DNA of 64,000 bases, taken from NCBI GenBank assembly GCA_015501075.1, contig JADNYJ010000200.1, positions 1-64,000 on the forward strand, written 5' to 3'. This DNA comes from Gymnopilus junonius (Eukaryota; Basidiomycota; Agaricomycetes; Agaricales; Galerinaceae). The position numbers and the translations under genes were made by a program. Under the pieces are notes generated by a model, which saw nothing but the letters and a program-made list of their open reading frames with translations, did not search any database and was not told the origin of the DNA. This document shows positions 11,301 to 23,281 of the stretch, one piece after another (position 1 is the stretch's first letter; the number at the start of each line of letters is the position of its first letter).

Positions 11301-13738
11301 AAATGCTTCTTCATTGTAGTTTAAAAGTTAAAAAGAGGAATTTTGAGTCAATTGCTCAATTATTATTGTCAGTTTCACCAACAATTTTACATGTTGTATC
11401 AGAGAGAGTGGCTCATGGTGATACTCAAACCTATCATTCAAGAGAGGAAAAAAAGTTTTAGATTTGATGAAAGAAGTAAACCTTATTACATCTCATATCC
11501 CAGGATCTTCTGCTTCCCATGTAGTTATGCGAAATGAGATTCGTTCATTAATGATGGAAAAAGGCTTACCTAGCTTTTATCTTACTATAAATCCTGCTGA
11601 TGTATATAATCCTTTGGTAAAATTTCTTGCTGGAAATGAAATAGATATTGATAATCTTCTGCCAGAAGAAATTCCTAAATATTGGGAACAGTCAATTTTA
11701 GTGGCTAAAAATCCTGCTATTGCTGCTAAATTTTTCAATATCTACATGAAAGCTTTTATCTCATCTCTTCTCCGATATGACCCTAAACATGAGAATTTTG
11801 AAGGAGGAATTTTAGGTGTTGTCAATGCATATTATGGATGTGTGGAGGCCCAGGGTCGAGGCACTTTACATTGTCATATGCTAATCTGGGTAGAAGGTGG
11901 TCTTAATCCAAATGAAATAAAAGATTGTGTACTTAAAATGACAGTGAATTTAAAGACTGTCTTATTGCATTTCTTGATGACACTATTTCAAACTGTATTC
12001 CTTCAGATCCATGTCCTAGTGAAAATGACAAAATTTACCTCATCCATGTTCTATCAGAGGAATTAATCTCAATAAATTTGATAAAAACAATCCTGAGCAT
12101 GTTCAGGCTCATGAAAAGGATCTTCATCAATTAATCAGTCAATGTCAAAGCATGTTCATTCTCAGACTTGTTATAAATATTGGAAAGGACCTAAAAGTGG
12201 AGAGCCATGAGAATGTAGATTGAATTAGATGAAAAAATACTTGCCCAGAAACCTTTTTTGATGCTGACTCTGGTGAGCTGAATCTACGATGCTTAGATGG
12301 TATGGTAAATAATTTTAATAGAACAATAATTGAAGCAATTAGATGCAATATGGATATAAAATTCATTGGCTCTGGTGCATCAGCTAAAGCAGTTTTATAC
12401 TATATTACAGACTACATTACTAAATCACAGCTGAAGTATCATGTAGCTTTTGCTGCTTTAGAACTTGCTGTAAAAAAATTAGAGGAAACAAGTCATGATG
12501 ATGATGATATTAATACAAAGGCTAAACATCTTCTACAAAAATGTGCTTATGCCATGATTAGCCACCAAGAACTATCAGCTCAGCAAGTATGCTCATATTT
12601 AATGGACTATCCAGATCATTATACTAGTCATCAATACCACAATTTATATTGGACATCATTTGAAAAATTAATCAATGATGAACAGCCTTCACCTGAATGC
12701 TATATTGCTAGCCAAATCAATGAAACTTGTTCTTTAACTGAAGAAAATACAGATTCCAATCCAAGTAATACTGAAGAAGAAGAAAATGACTCAGAGGAAA
12801 TAACCCTTGCAGTTGAAGCTGATGGAAGAATAATTGCTAAAACAGATCAGGTTATAGATTATCAAGAACACTCTAAATCACTACAAGATCTCTGCCTGTG
12901 GGATTCTATTGCTCAATTTAATAAAATTCGAAAATCTTCAAAGAAAAAGAGCCAAAAAAATTCTTCCAATGAGATAGTCATTGAACCAGCAGAAAATGGT
13001 GAAGAAATAGAGATTGAAGAAAGTACTGAAAATGAAATAGAAACTGAAGAAAATGCTGAAGATGAAATAGAAATTGCAATAGAAGCAGAAGATAATGAAG
13101 AAGAAATCAGACTACAAAGTGATAAAGAAAATCTTGCTACAGAACAGTACCCAATGTTAAACTGCAATGAATTATTAGCTTCAAATGCATCAAGACAGCC
13201 ACATTTTGAGTTCAAAAACTCACATCCTGATTATCATACTCATGTTTTAAGATTGATTCCTTTGCAAAACCATTTTGTGCCAGTTCTATAGGACCTAGTA
13301 TTCCTCGCCGTGACCAACCAAAGTCAAAAGAACGGCATGCCCGTCTAATGCTAATCTTATTTAAACCTTGGAGACATGCCTCTGATTTCTTGACGTGAAG
13401 CAAGACGCCTTGAGTCCCTTCAGTTAACAACTATACTGGAGCATGGTGATGCCGATGAAAGTGCTGCTGCACAACAAAACTACATCAACTGGGGCTGAAA
13501 AATGAGATTGCAATATTCAATGACAGTGAACATCAAAATACGAACCTAAAAATCCTGACTTCAGTCTTCATCAACTAGACACCCTTCAGAAGGCAAGCAC
13601 TGCATTGATGAACAATGACCACTGGAATTTTACAGCATCAGGTATGCCAAAACCCCTCTAGATTACCAGTAGACTAATCAGAAGACAGACACTATGGATG
13701 TTGATGCTAACAATGGTCCTTCATCACCAGAATTGTAA
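8351..13738 (+). pseudogene. Decayed Helitron: upstream ORF, DUF6570-like region and HUH/Y2 relaxase
   Basis: A chain of frames, broken by TGA codons and small indels, follows the order of basidiomycete Helitron proteins. First comes an upstream module with DVVLGLDW (8351-8914). Next are a region with FRSDRTACSC (8929-9519) and a long segment ending in the DUF6570-like block (9601-10746, with IVEEAMIARCRA-like text). The Helitron_like_N relaxase (about 10.8-12.5 kb) has the metal-binding HCH of GTLHCHMLIW and the two tyrosines of YYITDYITK. Frame continuity is lost near 9519, 10746, 10800, 11184 and 12060, and again after 13291. The text continues as GPSIPRRD and LILFKPW, then fades near 13.74 kb. 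The Pif1-type helicase that should follow is absent, so the element is truncated as well as mutated. It would have moved by rolling-circle replication. Confidence 0.75.
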
Positions 13739-14669
13739 TCCGGCCCATTTTAAAAAGAAAACTCAACACATCAACCATTTCTAGGGCACAGAAAGTGAGT
13801 AACAGAAAGATCTGAAAGGACAGCACTGACATAAACAAAAGAAACCTAAAGCACTATGGAAGAAATTACCATTGAGCTGAAAACACAATATTGAAGATAG
13901 CCAATGACTTCGAGGCTGCATGCCACTGTGCATCCAAGGTGACAAGCCACTAATCATGTCACAGCACTTCAACGCAAGTTCTTTTCAACTCCCACCATCG
14001 CATCTTCACCCACTACATGCAATATGAAACTCTGGACTACATCTACCTAACTGTGCCCTGCACCTACAGACTAGCAACCATGTAAATGTTCAAGTGTTGC
14101 AGGAAAACAACTTAGGTATGCTCTTCCAATTGTCTCCGCAATGGAAATATTACTAAAAAATGTAATCTAAAGAGCCTTTCTTACTTCTAAACCATCACAT
14201 TCTTAACATGCCACCTGCATTCGAAAATCTCTACAACAATGACCACATACACCCACCAACCCAGAACCAGCAGAATGGCAAATTGGTGTGCATCTCACAA
14301 CTAAATAAGAAATACTGACACTGATTGATATTGATAACCTGCCGATTTTTGCCAGCAACCCTAGATGTCGTCCAAGCCCAACATATGCCAACTGCCCAGT
14401 TGCAGCACAATGGCAAATCAGTGCGCCTTCCACAATGGACTGACTCAGATCAATATTGATAGCTTGCTGATCCTTGCCAGCATCCCCAATCATCATCCAA
14501 GCCCAACATAACCTATCATATGTTCATGCCGAAAAAAAGAAAGACCAAGGCAGATGACAAGTAAGTGCCACCCCTGCGTCATTGCTTGCCCTGTCTGACA
14601 TCTCATTGATATTTCAAGCTCTTGACTTGATAAACTGAACCTCTCAGCAACCTCCTTTGACAACCAGCC
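13739..14669. other. Spacer with degenerate tandem duplication
   Basis: No supported gene. Two related blocks of about 128 bp (near 14270-14395 and 14400-14520) share TTGATATTGATA, TTGCCAGCA and CCAAGCCCAACATA. The duplication is old. The frames on the minus strand here are read as noise from this repeat. Confidence 0.45.
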
Positions 14670-16043
14670 ATGCCTGTCGATGCCTCCACACTTGAGAACC
14701 ACATCCACTACCTCGATGATGAGGTCTACCCAGCCCTCAAGAATATGAAGACACTCCTCGCTAATGTTGACCACACAAAAGACTTTGAACACCGATGCAA
14801 ACCCAACTGCGACAACTACACCTATCACCTCATTGGAGACCCAGAGCCCTTCAGACCAACTTTCTTTGGACAGATTGCCCCATCCAACAAAGGAACACGC
14901 ATTGAAGCTGTTGGGAACTAGATGGCAAATGAAAAAGACAAGGTATCTTATCACTATCTCAGTGTAATGGCTTTTCTAACAAATATTACCCACCTAGTTC
15001 ATCACTGATGATACACACAGCATCAAAGACATCATCATGACCATCAAGTTGGATTATGGTGGTGACAAAATCAATGACTTGTATGCCAACCAAGGCATCA
15101 CCCTGGAAAACCTGGTTACCCTCGATAACGTGGAGGATGGCATCCAAAGCAGCACTGGTGGCCCGTGCTCCTTTATCTCAAATGGTGTTATCACAGCTCA
15201 TCTCAAAAAGAAGTTCATGGTAAGTCCAGTCCATCAAGCAGTATAAGCGAAGCATTACTCACCTGAACTCAGCCTGGCCAAGGTGGTCTTGTAAAAGGTG
15301 GAAGAGCTCTGCCCAAGGCCAAGATCTGCCTGGATGGTACTGATGAACAGGCTCAAAGCGAAGCCAAAAAAGAACTCATTGCCAAAGCACAAGGACCTCG
15401 GAAGGCCACGGAAGATGATATCCAAGGTATGCCAATATCCTTTCTCATAATGCCTCACCTTCTCATCGACAGCTAGGGCTAAAGAAAGGCTCCCTCCTCG
15501 ACCCTCGCCTCTTACCTGACTATGATCCCAGCATCTTCCACCTCACCTATAACAAACTCATTCAGCAAGACATCCGAGATGCCAATGACAAGCTGATCCC
15601 CCAATGGGAGATCAGCAAAGCACTTGCCCCCGGAACCATTGTCCTTTGCCGCTGCACCATTGAATGCTACAACATTGCCACCAGTGACAGCAAGAACAAC
15701 ATGGGCTTGGGATATAACCATGTATGTCCCATAACATCCTCTACAGCCCTTGCAGCCTTACTAACCACCCCACCAGTACTACCAATTGAGCATCGATGCC
15801 ATCAAGATCATAGCCGAGAAAGTCTACATCCCCATGGCGGAGGCCATCAAGGCGGCCTCGACATCGAAACTCCAACAGGCCAATAATGATTTCGACACCT
15901 TCACAGTCGCAAAATGCCAAACTGATCATGAAAAGAAAGCTCAAGCTACTGAAAAGGATGACCGCGAGCACAAGAAGAGGACAATGAGTGACAAGGGAAA
16001 AGACAAAAGTGACAACAAAAATTCCGATGCCATGAAGCTTTGA
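14670..16043 (+). CDS. Unknown protein, five exons, 375 aa
   Basis: Not recognised. Five exons join in phase: 14670-14909, 14998-15219, 15273-15426, 15477-15721 and 15777-16043. Introns are 50-88 nt with GT-AG ends. Using the GT at 14910 gives an open 375-residue protein. The alternative donor at 14943 would place an in-frame TAG in exon 1. The product is mostly hydrophilic. It contains a central GDKINDLYANQGITLENL segment, a DPSIFHLTYNKLIQQDIRDA segment, and a very basic, charged C-terminus rich in K, D and E (KGKDKSDNKNSD). No signal peptide or membrane segment is visible. It sits in transposon-rich DNA next to another unknown gene that converges on it. It may be a gene carried by, or surviving among, mobile elements. 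The exon logic is strong; the function is unknown. Confidence 0.65.
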
Positions 16044-16236
16044 TCAATTTGATTTTCCCACTTCTTCATTTATTTCACCTCTGTACCATAGCCAACATCT
16101 TATAGTGTCTTCTCTCCCCATAAACACAAATCTATCTTAAATCAAACTGCCCAATGTACAATAGCTAAAATATATTCATTCTCAGTGCTATACAAATACA
16201 ATGATGGCACAGTGATAAAAACAACAACAAAAATTA

Positions 16237-16911
16237 CTAAAGTTTATCTATTGCATCAAAACAACCAAGCAGCAAATCCTGATTCTTGGCCTGAGCTTTC
16301 GAGTAGCCGAAGAAGTTTGCCTTCACCTAGTACAAAGGATAAATAAAACTGCAATATCGAGAAACTAATACATCACCTTGTTGATCCTCTCCTCAGCATC
16401 CTGCTTCGCCTTTTTCAACCCCCGTACATCATCATGCAGTTCATCCACATGCGAATGCAAAACGAAAAAGTTATCTGTGATATCATCCAGCTTCCTCTTC
16501 ACCGAACTCTGTCCCCTGCTCATCACCGCAATATCCCCATGAACCTCCTCCCAGACTCCATCAATCTTCCTCACCAATGTGTCATAGGCATCATGGCCAA
16601 TATCTTGAGAATGCTCCTGAGGGACAGGTTGCAAGAATCGATTATACGACTCCAAAAAGACCTGCCTAGCTTCAGCAACAGTAAGACGCCTATCCGCAGC
16701 CTCTCTCTCTATCTCAGCCAACCTCGCAACAAGGCCAACACACTCTCCCTCAACACCTTCATACTGTGCACCACCATCTTCGCTCATCATCTTAGTGCTC
16801 TTCTCCAATGCATCCAGCTGATCTCCAGAGGCAAGGATTTTCAATGTTGACCTAAGAAAACGTAAACAATGAGGAAAATCAGCCAAGTTCAAGAAAAAAT
16901 CACCAAATCAT
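16237..16911 (-). CDS. Unknown coiled-coil-like protein, three exons, 190 aa
   Basis: Not recognised. Three exons join in phase on the minus strand: 16904-16911 (only 8 nt, ATG ATT TG), 16377-16851 and 16237-16326. Intron ends are GT-AG. The protein is rich in E, D, K, R and L with heptad-like spacing (VARLAEIEREAADRRLTVAE; later DELHDDVRGLKKAKQDAEER), suggesting a long coiled coil. It has no obvious catalytic motif. The gene converges with the unknown gene at 14670-16043; the two stop codons are about 194 bp apart. The tiny first exon is the least certain part, and an upstream start with another splice pattern is possible. Confidence 0.55.
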
Positions 16912-17661
16912 ATCTGCAAAAAGCAAGGACGGATCACGTCTATCTCCATCGATTACAGGACCCTATCACAGCAAAAAAGAAGAGTGATCAATGCAAAAAC
17001 AACAAGAAGGAGGCTAGTCGCAGACGAAACTAGGATGCCACTTTGCATAATGAACAGATGATGAAGAAGAAGCAAGGAAAGCAATAAATAAAACCCCAGC
17101 TCCACACATATCTCAGCCTCACCCAAGAGCTGACAAAGACATGACAAAGATCAAGCAAAGTCAATAAAGCGACGAAAGTGATAACAACTAGGAAAAGTAA
17201 AGAGCAGCGCACAAAGGAAAGAAGGACAAGAAACGAAAAACTTGTCCCCGCCCTCACCGAGCTCACCTAACCCTTGACAGCCGGCCCGCAACACTCATTC
17301 AGCAAAAAAAAGGCATCGAACGACCTTTCAACCAGAACACAGGCCGAGAACTACACACGGCAGACAATCAAATGTCAAGTCGGCCGAATATTTGTCCTGT
17401 CAAGTCACGCGGAAGTCACTGTAAGTCACAGTATCAAAATGCTTGCCTGTCACATTGGTATCTGTCACAATGATAGTCTTAGATGAAGATCAACAAAGTA
17501 TAATTGAAAATCGAAGCTGAGAACTAATATTACACCATAGAGGAATGCCTATCATTAACGAAACAGGCAGGGCAGTCAGGCAACAGATGGCAAAAAATAG
17601 TCTGGAGTTATGAACATAATCAAAAGATGGTGGCTGAATGATGCTGAGAGATAAAGATATC

Positions 17662-18494
17662 TCACTCATCAAGAGAGGATGGACTGAGAGAAGCAGTCAA
17701 AACGGGGTCACCCAGAATGACTTTGGGGTCCAACACAGTGGTATTGAGTGAGACCCGGATAGTGTTTTCATTTGAATGTACATTGAGAGGAATGATTTGG
17801 TTTTGGGACCTTGTACCTTCAGCAAAAAGCCTTTGGGAGATGATACCTATGACAACAGGGACGTTGGTGATGAGAATTGAAATAATGGCCTGTAACATTT
17901 AACCATGAACACTTATAAAGGCTCAGCCTGTAGTAACACCATGCACCATAGCATTGACAAGGCATAAGATAAGCAGAGAATCTTCAGAGAGATGATATAT
18001 GTACAGTGCCCAGCACACAATGCCGGAAACAAGTGTACACATAGTACTGGAAAACCTGAGGATGATTAGGTGCTTGCGCATCGGCGACGGTGGAACTGTG
18101 ACATCAAAGAGGATATACCAGTTCAGGCCGACCATACCAACATCAACAATGATATCAGCTGGTGCATCCTAGTCAGAATGAGGATGTTTGTGGATAAGAA
18201 ATGTTTCATACTTGTCAACGCACATATGGCTAACTTTGTTGGTATGAAGCAGAGACATAGCTCTTGTCCTGTACAGTCCAATGCCTGGTGGCAAATGAGG
18301 GCAGCCACAACACTGTAGATTACTTCTATGCCAAGAAGTACCAGAGCCAGGGTGAAAAACCTAACAATGATTTCTTGGTATCCTGTATGACTATATATGT
18401 GGCCAGTCGATATAGCCAGGCTGGCCCTTGATGACCTATGCAAGATTGTAGGTAAAATGATGAGGTTCACAACCAAAGGATAAAGACTTACCAA
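17662..18494 (-). pseudogene. Membrane-protein gene fragment inside the foldback element
   Basis: The minus-strand frames are strongly hydrophobic. They include LVVNLIILPTIL and FFTLALVLLGIEVIY in the spacer, then NWYILFDV, TLVSGIVCWALYIY, and in the arm ILITNVPVVIGIISQRLFA. At least four membrane-spanning stretches can be counted. An intron GT at about 17938 and AG at about 17889 would join HG to AIISILI. Other exon joins do not stay in phase, so the copy looks broken. Its C-terminal exons occur again, inverted, at 18626-18862. The family was not recognised. A basidiomycete multi-pass membrane protein captured by the mobile element is an inference. Confidence 0.4.
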
Positions 18495-19049
18495 AGGACA
18501 ATGAAAAACATACTGAACATCATATGTATCATCTCTCTGAAGATTCTCTGCTTATCTTATGCCTTGTCAATGCTATGGTGCATGGTGTTACTACAGGCTG
18601 AGCCTTTATGAGTGTTCATGGTTAAATGTTACAGGCCATTATTTCAATTCTCATCACCAACGTCCCTGTTGTCATAGGTATCATCTCCCAAAGGCTTTTT
18701 GCTGAAGGTACAAGGTCCCAAAACCAAATCATTCCTCTCAATGTACATTCAAATGAAAACACTATCCGGGTCTCACTCAATACCACTGTGTTGGACCCCA
18801 AAGTCATTCTGGGTGACCCCGTTTTGACTGCTTCTCTCAGTCCATCCTCTCTTGATGAGTGAGATATCTTTATCTCTCAGCATCATTCAGCCACCATCTT
18901 TTGATTATGTTCATAACTCCAGACTATTTTTTGCCATCTGTTGCCTGACTGCCCTGCCTGTTTCATTAATGATAGGCATTCCTCTATGGTGTAATATTAG
19001 TTCTCAGCTTCGATTTTCAATTATACTTTGTTGATCTTCATCTAAGACT

Positions 19050-20339
19050 CAAGGGGTATGTAAAAAAAATTTCTGCTACACAACCTTGGTTTTCACGTTT
19101 AAGGCTCCTCCGCGGCCACCCTCCCTCTTGTACCTGCTAAATTTAGAAGTATATTCCCACGCATTTGGCTGGCCTGAATCATTACACAGTTACACCTTCC
19201 GCTGCTTCCACCGTTTCTTTGCTTTGCTGATACTCTCTGAATCCTGTATCCATCTTGTAATTGTTGTCATGGAACCAAGCTGTTTTAGGTTTTTCAAAAA
19301 GACCTTGACCAAACCTTGACACATAAAATAATAGTAAGGATTTTGTTATGACTTTGACGATAGATCCTAATCTGATAAGATAAGGACTAGCATAGTGGTC
19401 GTAGAGTTCATTCGATGAAGTCTGCTAAGGTATTGTCTTCAACAGAAGAATGCCTTAGTAGTTCAAGTTTGCTCTGATTGTTACAAGAGAGTATATTCTC
19501 AAGAACAAGCTAAAGTACATCATAGTCTAGCTACTGTTTATATACTATTTGTGTTTGATAATAATATAATGAAATGATAATGAAACAAGGGGAATTGGAA
19601 GGGATGATCATCATAGAGTGCTGTGGAAGGGATGATGATCAGAAAAGAAAGATTGTCCTCATACTTGTAAGAAAGTGAATGTTCATCTTTGCTCACAAAG
19701 ATGATCATGCGGAAACTATAAATAGTAAATCATTCAATAAATGATAAGAGAAAAGAATGGGGCATGCGATAAGATAAGAAAATGTAACAGATAAAGTCAA
19801 TTTTTTTGGTTATCATTTACTGTTAAGAATGGTAAAACTTGGCACAAATCAAGTTGCATTAGCAGGACCACTGCCAGTGCACTGCACAAGATTGACATCC
19901 TCAATGAGCATCTCACACTCAGAGTCATTACACATCACAGAGCTATCATAAATGCCACCCAAGTTGGAACTTGGACCAAAACATATCTTTTTCAAAGTTT
20001 GTTGTATGGCCAGTGAGCTCAGTCAGGGAAGAAGTGAAGCTGTGATCCATAAAAGTGTTGCATATGGAATTTTTTCGGTGGAAAGTGATACTGTGGCTAT
20101 GTAAATGATGTCATTTGCATGGCAGAGCTGTCCCTTGGCCATCTCATGCCCTTTTTTCAGATCAAATGTGGTCAATAGACTGCTTTGTTGCATATTAAGA
20201 CTGTTCTCAGCACTTACAGCTGCCAAAATCACATAAATACACTCATCTATAAGTCATGTAAGTTTTGCGTTTAAGGTCGCCCGACCCACACCCTCCCTCC
20301 CAAGGTTGTGTTACTCGGCAAATGCCGACATACCCCTTG
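19050..20339. mobile_element. hAT-like non-autonomous element (1290 bp) inside the foldback arm
   Basis: The ends read CAAGGGGTATGT and, reversed, the same. The insertion is flanked by an exact 8-bp duplication CTAAGACT at 19042-19049 and 20340-20347. The interrupted sequence is known from the uninterrupted left arm (near 17475-17482), which has a single copy, so the duplication is proven by comparison. The word CACAACCTTGG occurs just inside both ends. No transposase frame was seen. Confidence 0.85.
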
Positions 20340-20506
20340 CTAAGACTATCATTGTGACAGGCAAGCATTTTGACACTGTGACTTATGGTGACTTCCACGT
20401 GACTTGACAGGACAAATATTCAGCCGACTTGACATTTGATTGTCTGCCGTGACAGGTAGCGGGTCCTGCCACTCATCGGCCTATAGCCTTATAATTGTAT
20501 ATAGGC

Positions 20507-20643
20507 CAGGCTCCTAAAACCAGCCTCTAGTATCGCTTGCAAGAGCTTCATTTGAGAGTGGGATGCATGTGTTTCATCAGAGAGCAAACACGGTCAAATA
20601 TTTTGATGTACAAACAAGGCTAAGAGCTCAAGCTCGCGATATA
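20507..20643 (+). repeat. Inverted repeat, left arm (137 bp)
   Basis: This pairs with 24346-24482 in reverse orientation with about three differences. The similarity continues on this side to about 20700, where its partner is 23221-23281. The right-hand copy has been split by two later insertions. Confidence 0.8.
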
Positions 20644-20924
20644 GAGGCTGGCATTTTATAGATTCACGTGATCTGCGTGGGCAATGTCAAGGCCGTTTTT
20701 ACAGTGTGACACGCAGGCGCGTCACCAGAACCATGCCCAATTTGGAACTGTTGAATTTCCCCCTTGTCCACTACAATTAGGAGGTAAACCCCTTTCCTCA
20801 TGTCGATTTAGCCATGCCATTTGTTCAAACAGTTAAAGATAAATACAATTGGCATAATTAGCAATTATGCTGCTTGAATAAGTGAGAAACATGCAAGGTA
20901 ACCTTCCCATGGTGTTATTGTAAT

Positions 20925-21497
20925 TAGGGTTGCCGAAGTTCAGTTCAGAACTGACAGTTCGAACCTGAACTGGCTGAACTGAACTGCAGTTCGGATGCAG
21001 TTCTGGTTCTCAGTTTGGCCTATGGCCAGTCAGTTCGAACTGAACTGAACTGTTTGTTAGGTGTGGTTAAAATTATCAAATTTTGACCTTCAAAAGTGAT
21101 TATTTTGGCATCAAAAAATTACCATTAGATTCCCATAATGTATAGAGAACTTCTTAGCACTAATCCCAAGCACTAGATGACATAAAATAATTTCTTAAAA
21201 TGATTTTATTTATTGTGTGAGGACATGAGTTACATGACACTACCCAATGCTTGAAAAATCAGTAAATAATATACTGTTTTGTACATATAGCAATGTCCAA
21301 TGATAGAAGATAGACATATCTATAGTATATCTACTATTTCAAAGCCTCAGATGAAAGGAAATTTTATGTTCTGGCCATTGCCAGTTCAGAACAGTTCGAA
21401 CCAGTTCGAACTGAGAACTGAACTGAACTGGGAAGTTCAGTTCTCAGTTCGGAAAATTGGCCAAAGAACTGAACTGAACTGAACTTTGGCAACCCTA
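20925..21497. mobile_element. hAT-like element with GAACTGAAC arrays (573 bp)
   Basis: The ends read TAGGGTTGCCGAAGTTCAGT and, reversed, TAGGGTTGCCAAAGTTCAGT. The element is flanked by an exact 8-bp duplication ATTGTAAT at 20917-20924 and 21498-21505. Both subterminal zones are packed with GTTCAGTTC/GAACTGAAC words, likely transposase-binding sites. The ORF at 21300-21482 is made of these repeats and is not a gene. Confidence 0.9.
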
Positions 21498-21738
21498 ATT
21501 GTAATGAGTGCAAGTGAATGGGTTCACCTAATTGTACACAAAAATATGGCTCTCCTGCTCATTCACACTAGAATTATGGTAACAGTAACAGTAGACACAT
21601 TATTAAAGAAAACTCACACCTAATTTGCATAAATATGGCCCTATGGGGGAAGGAACTCAATACTTGAAAGAATTATTGGATTAACAGCCCACAATGCCTC
21701 TCCCTTGTCACTCTGCAGTCGATGATGTTCTCCATGCC

Positions 21739-23171
21739 TAGTGATGTGCCGGCTCGGGCTTGGCCCAAAAGCCCTGGCTTTGGCCTGGCTTGAGGGGGCT
21801 TGGGCTTCATATAATCATGGGCCGGGCCAAAAGCCAAGAATCAGGCTTGGCCCGGCCTGGCTTTGGCCTAAGCCAGGGCTTTTGGTAGATATACACGATT
21901 TCGTCAATTTTTACTTCAAAACCATTGTAATTAGTTATGTCTATGAACTATCTAACATATTTACACTATTCTATGAATTTTTGAGCACAGGAGAGCAAGA
22001 AATGAAGCAAACTGTGTGCGATAAACATACCTGAAGCAAGTAAGGACATGAAGGACATACCTCAGAGCATAAGTATGCACGAACAAAGCACTCCCAGGTG
22101 CGCGATAGGTCTTGTCGAGCAGATGCACACGTCTGTTTGTGTCGCCGGTGGGGATGGTCGAGGAAGGCGGGAGCGATGGCCTTCATCACTATTCTGCAAG
22201 AAAAGAAAGTAGTATTCAGTTAGCTGCATTGTCAGGGGGTGCGTTGCGACGTACCTCATGATTCTTTCTCCTCGCCATGGCCCATCCCATCGTCGTTCTG
22301 TCCATGTTCATCTGTTTGGTGCCACGCGGTCTTGATATCTGCAGCATTCTCTGTGTGAGAAGTAGGCCGTGAGGGCGAGGACGCGCCATTGTATCCCTGG
22401 TTATCCGTTTGATGTTTCAAATATGTAAAATGAGGTCCACATCCCCCTTCGAAGGGAGGAGCGAGCAGGGTCATTGATGGGCTCTGTAAGTCTGCTGTAA
22501 AGAAGAACAATTTTGTTATAAAATTGTGCTAGATGTGATAGAAAAACATCTGCTTACCTTTTCGTTGAGTTTGGAAGCCGTGGAGCGACACAATGGGCGG
22601 GGATAGCGATGATCGGTCTTGCATGAGGGATCGTCGTTCGCGTGCTCTGCGCGGTTCGTCATGATGTGGCACAGGTTTTGAACCCGCGCCGTCGGTTTCT
22701 GTGCAAGGGTGGGACTGGGTGGTCAGCTGCGTCGAACGGTGTCGTAATCCACATACCTGTCACCAGCTGCGATCCTTCAGTATGTCATATCCTCGCATGA
22801 GGGAGGGGCAGCACGCTGTGCAGTACGAGGAGGGAGGAGATGGAGGGGTGGTGTTGGAATGTCGGGTGGAGAGCGAAGATACCGTGTTGAAAGTGGTTGA
22901 TCTTGTTCAGGCGGAGTTTGAATTCATCGGAACCATTGACGGGACACTGGTATCTCGCTAAAAAAGCCAAAAATGATGTCTCTTCGACGCATTTCAGGTT
23001 GCATTTCTGAAGCATAAAAGCCGGGGCTCAGGCCGGGGGCTCAGGCTTTCAAAAATTGTGGGCCGGGCCCAAAGCCGACTTAGGCCAACCCTCCAGGCCC
23101 GGCTTGGCCCGGCTTTTTTTGGCCTGGCTTGGCCCGGCCTGGGGCTTCAGGCCGGAGCTGGCACATCACTA
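21739..23171. mobile_element. hAT-like element with captured exons (1433 bp)
   Basis: The ends read TAGTGATGTGCCGGCTC and, reversed, TAGTGATGTGCCAGCTC. The flanking octamers TCCATGCC and TCCGTGCC match at seven of eight positions. Both terminal zones are filled with GGCCCGGC/GGCTTGGCC repeats. The core (about 22030-22960) is GC-richer and, on the minus strand, contains exon-like blocks with good splice ends. One example is GT near 22558 and AG near 22502 joining QRK to ADLQSPSMTLLAPPF in phase. This looks like a captured host-gene segment. Confidence 0.75.
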
Positions 23172-23281
23172 TCCGTGCCTCCGAGCATGCGAGCATCGAT
23201 ATCGGCAGCCTCCTGCTGTAAAACAAAACCTTGATGGTTGCCCATGCAGATCACGTGAATCTATAAAATGCCAGCCTCTAT

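Larger units (their letters stand above)
17356..20451. mobile_element. Foldback element with about 640-bp inverted arms
   Basis: The arms are an outer part (17356-17474 pairing with 20348-20451, several differences) and an inner part (17475-17997 pairing with 18527-19049, 523 bp with one difference seen). The spacer is 17998-18526. Both ends read CACGGCAGACAATC and are followed or preceded by ACA, a possible 3-bp duplication. The right arm is split by a later hAT-like insertion (19050-20339). The near-identity of the inner arms points to recent formation or gene conversion. The left arm plus spacer encode pieces of a membrane protein, whose C-terminal part is therefore duplicated head to head. 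Confidence 0.75.

Noticed and set aside
23230..23245. TGGTTGCCCA, a match to the reversed hairpin core
   Set aside because: The flanking bases pair over only three positions, so there is no real stem.
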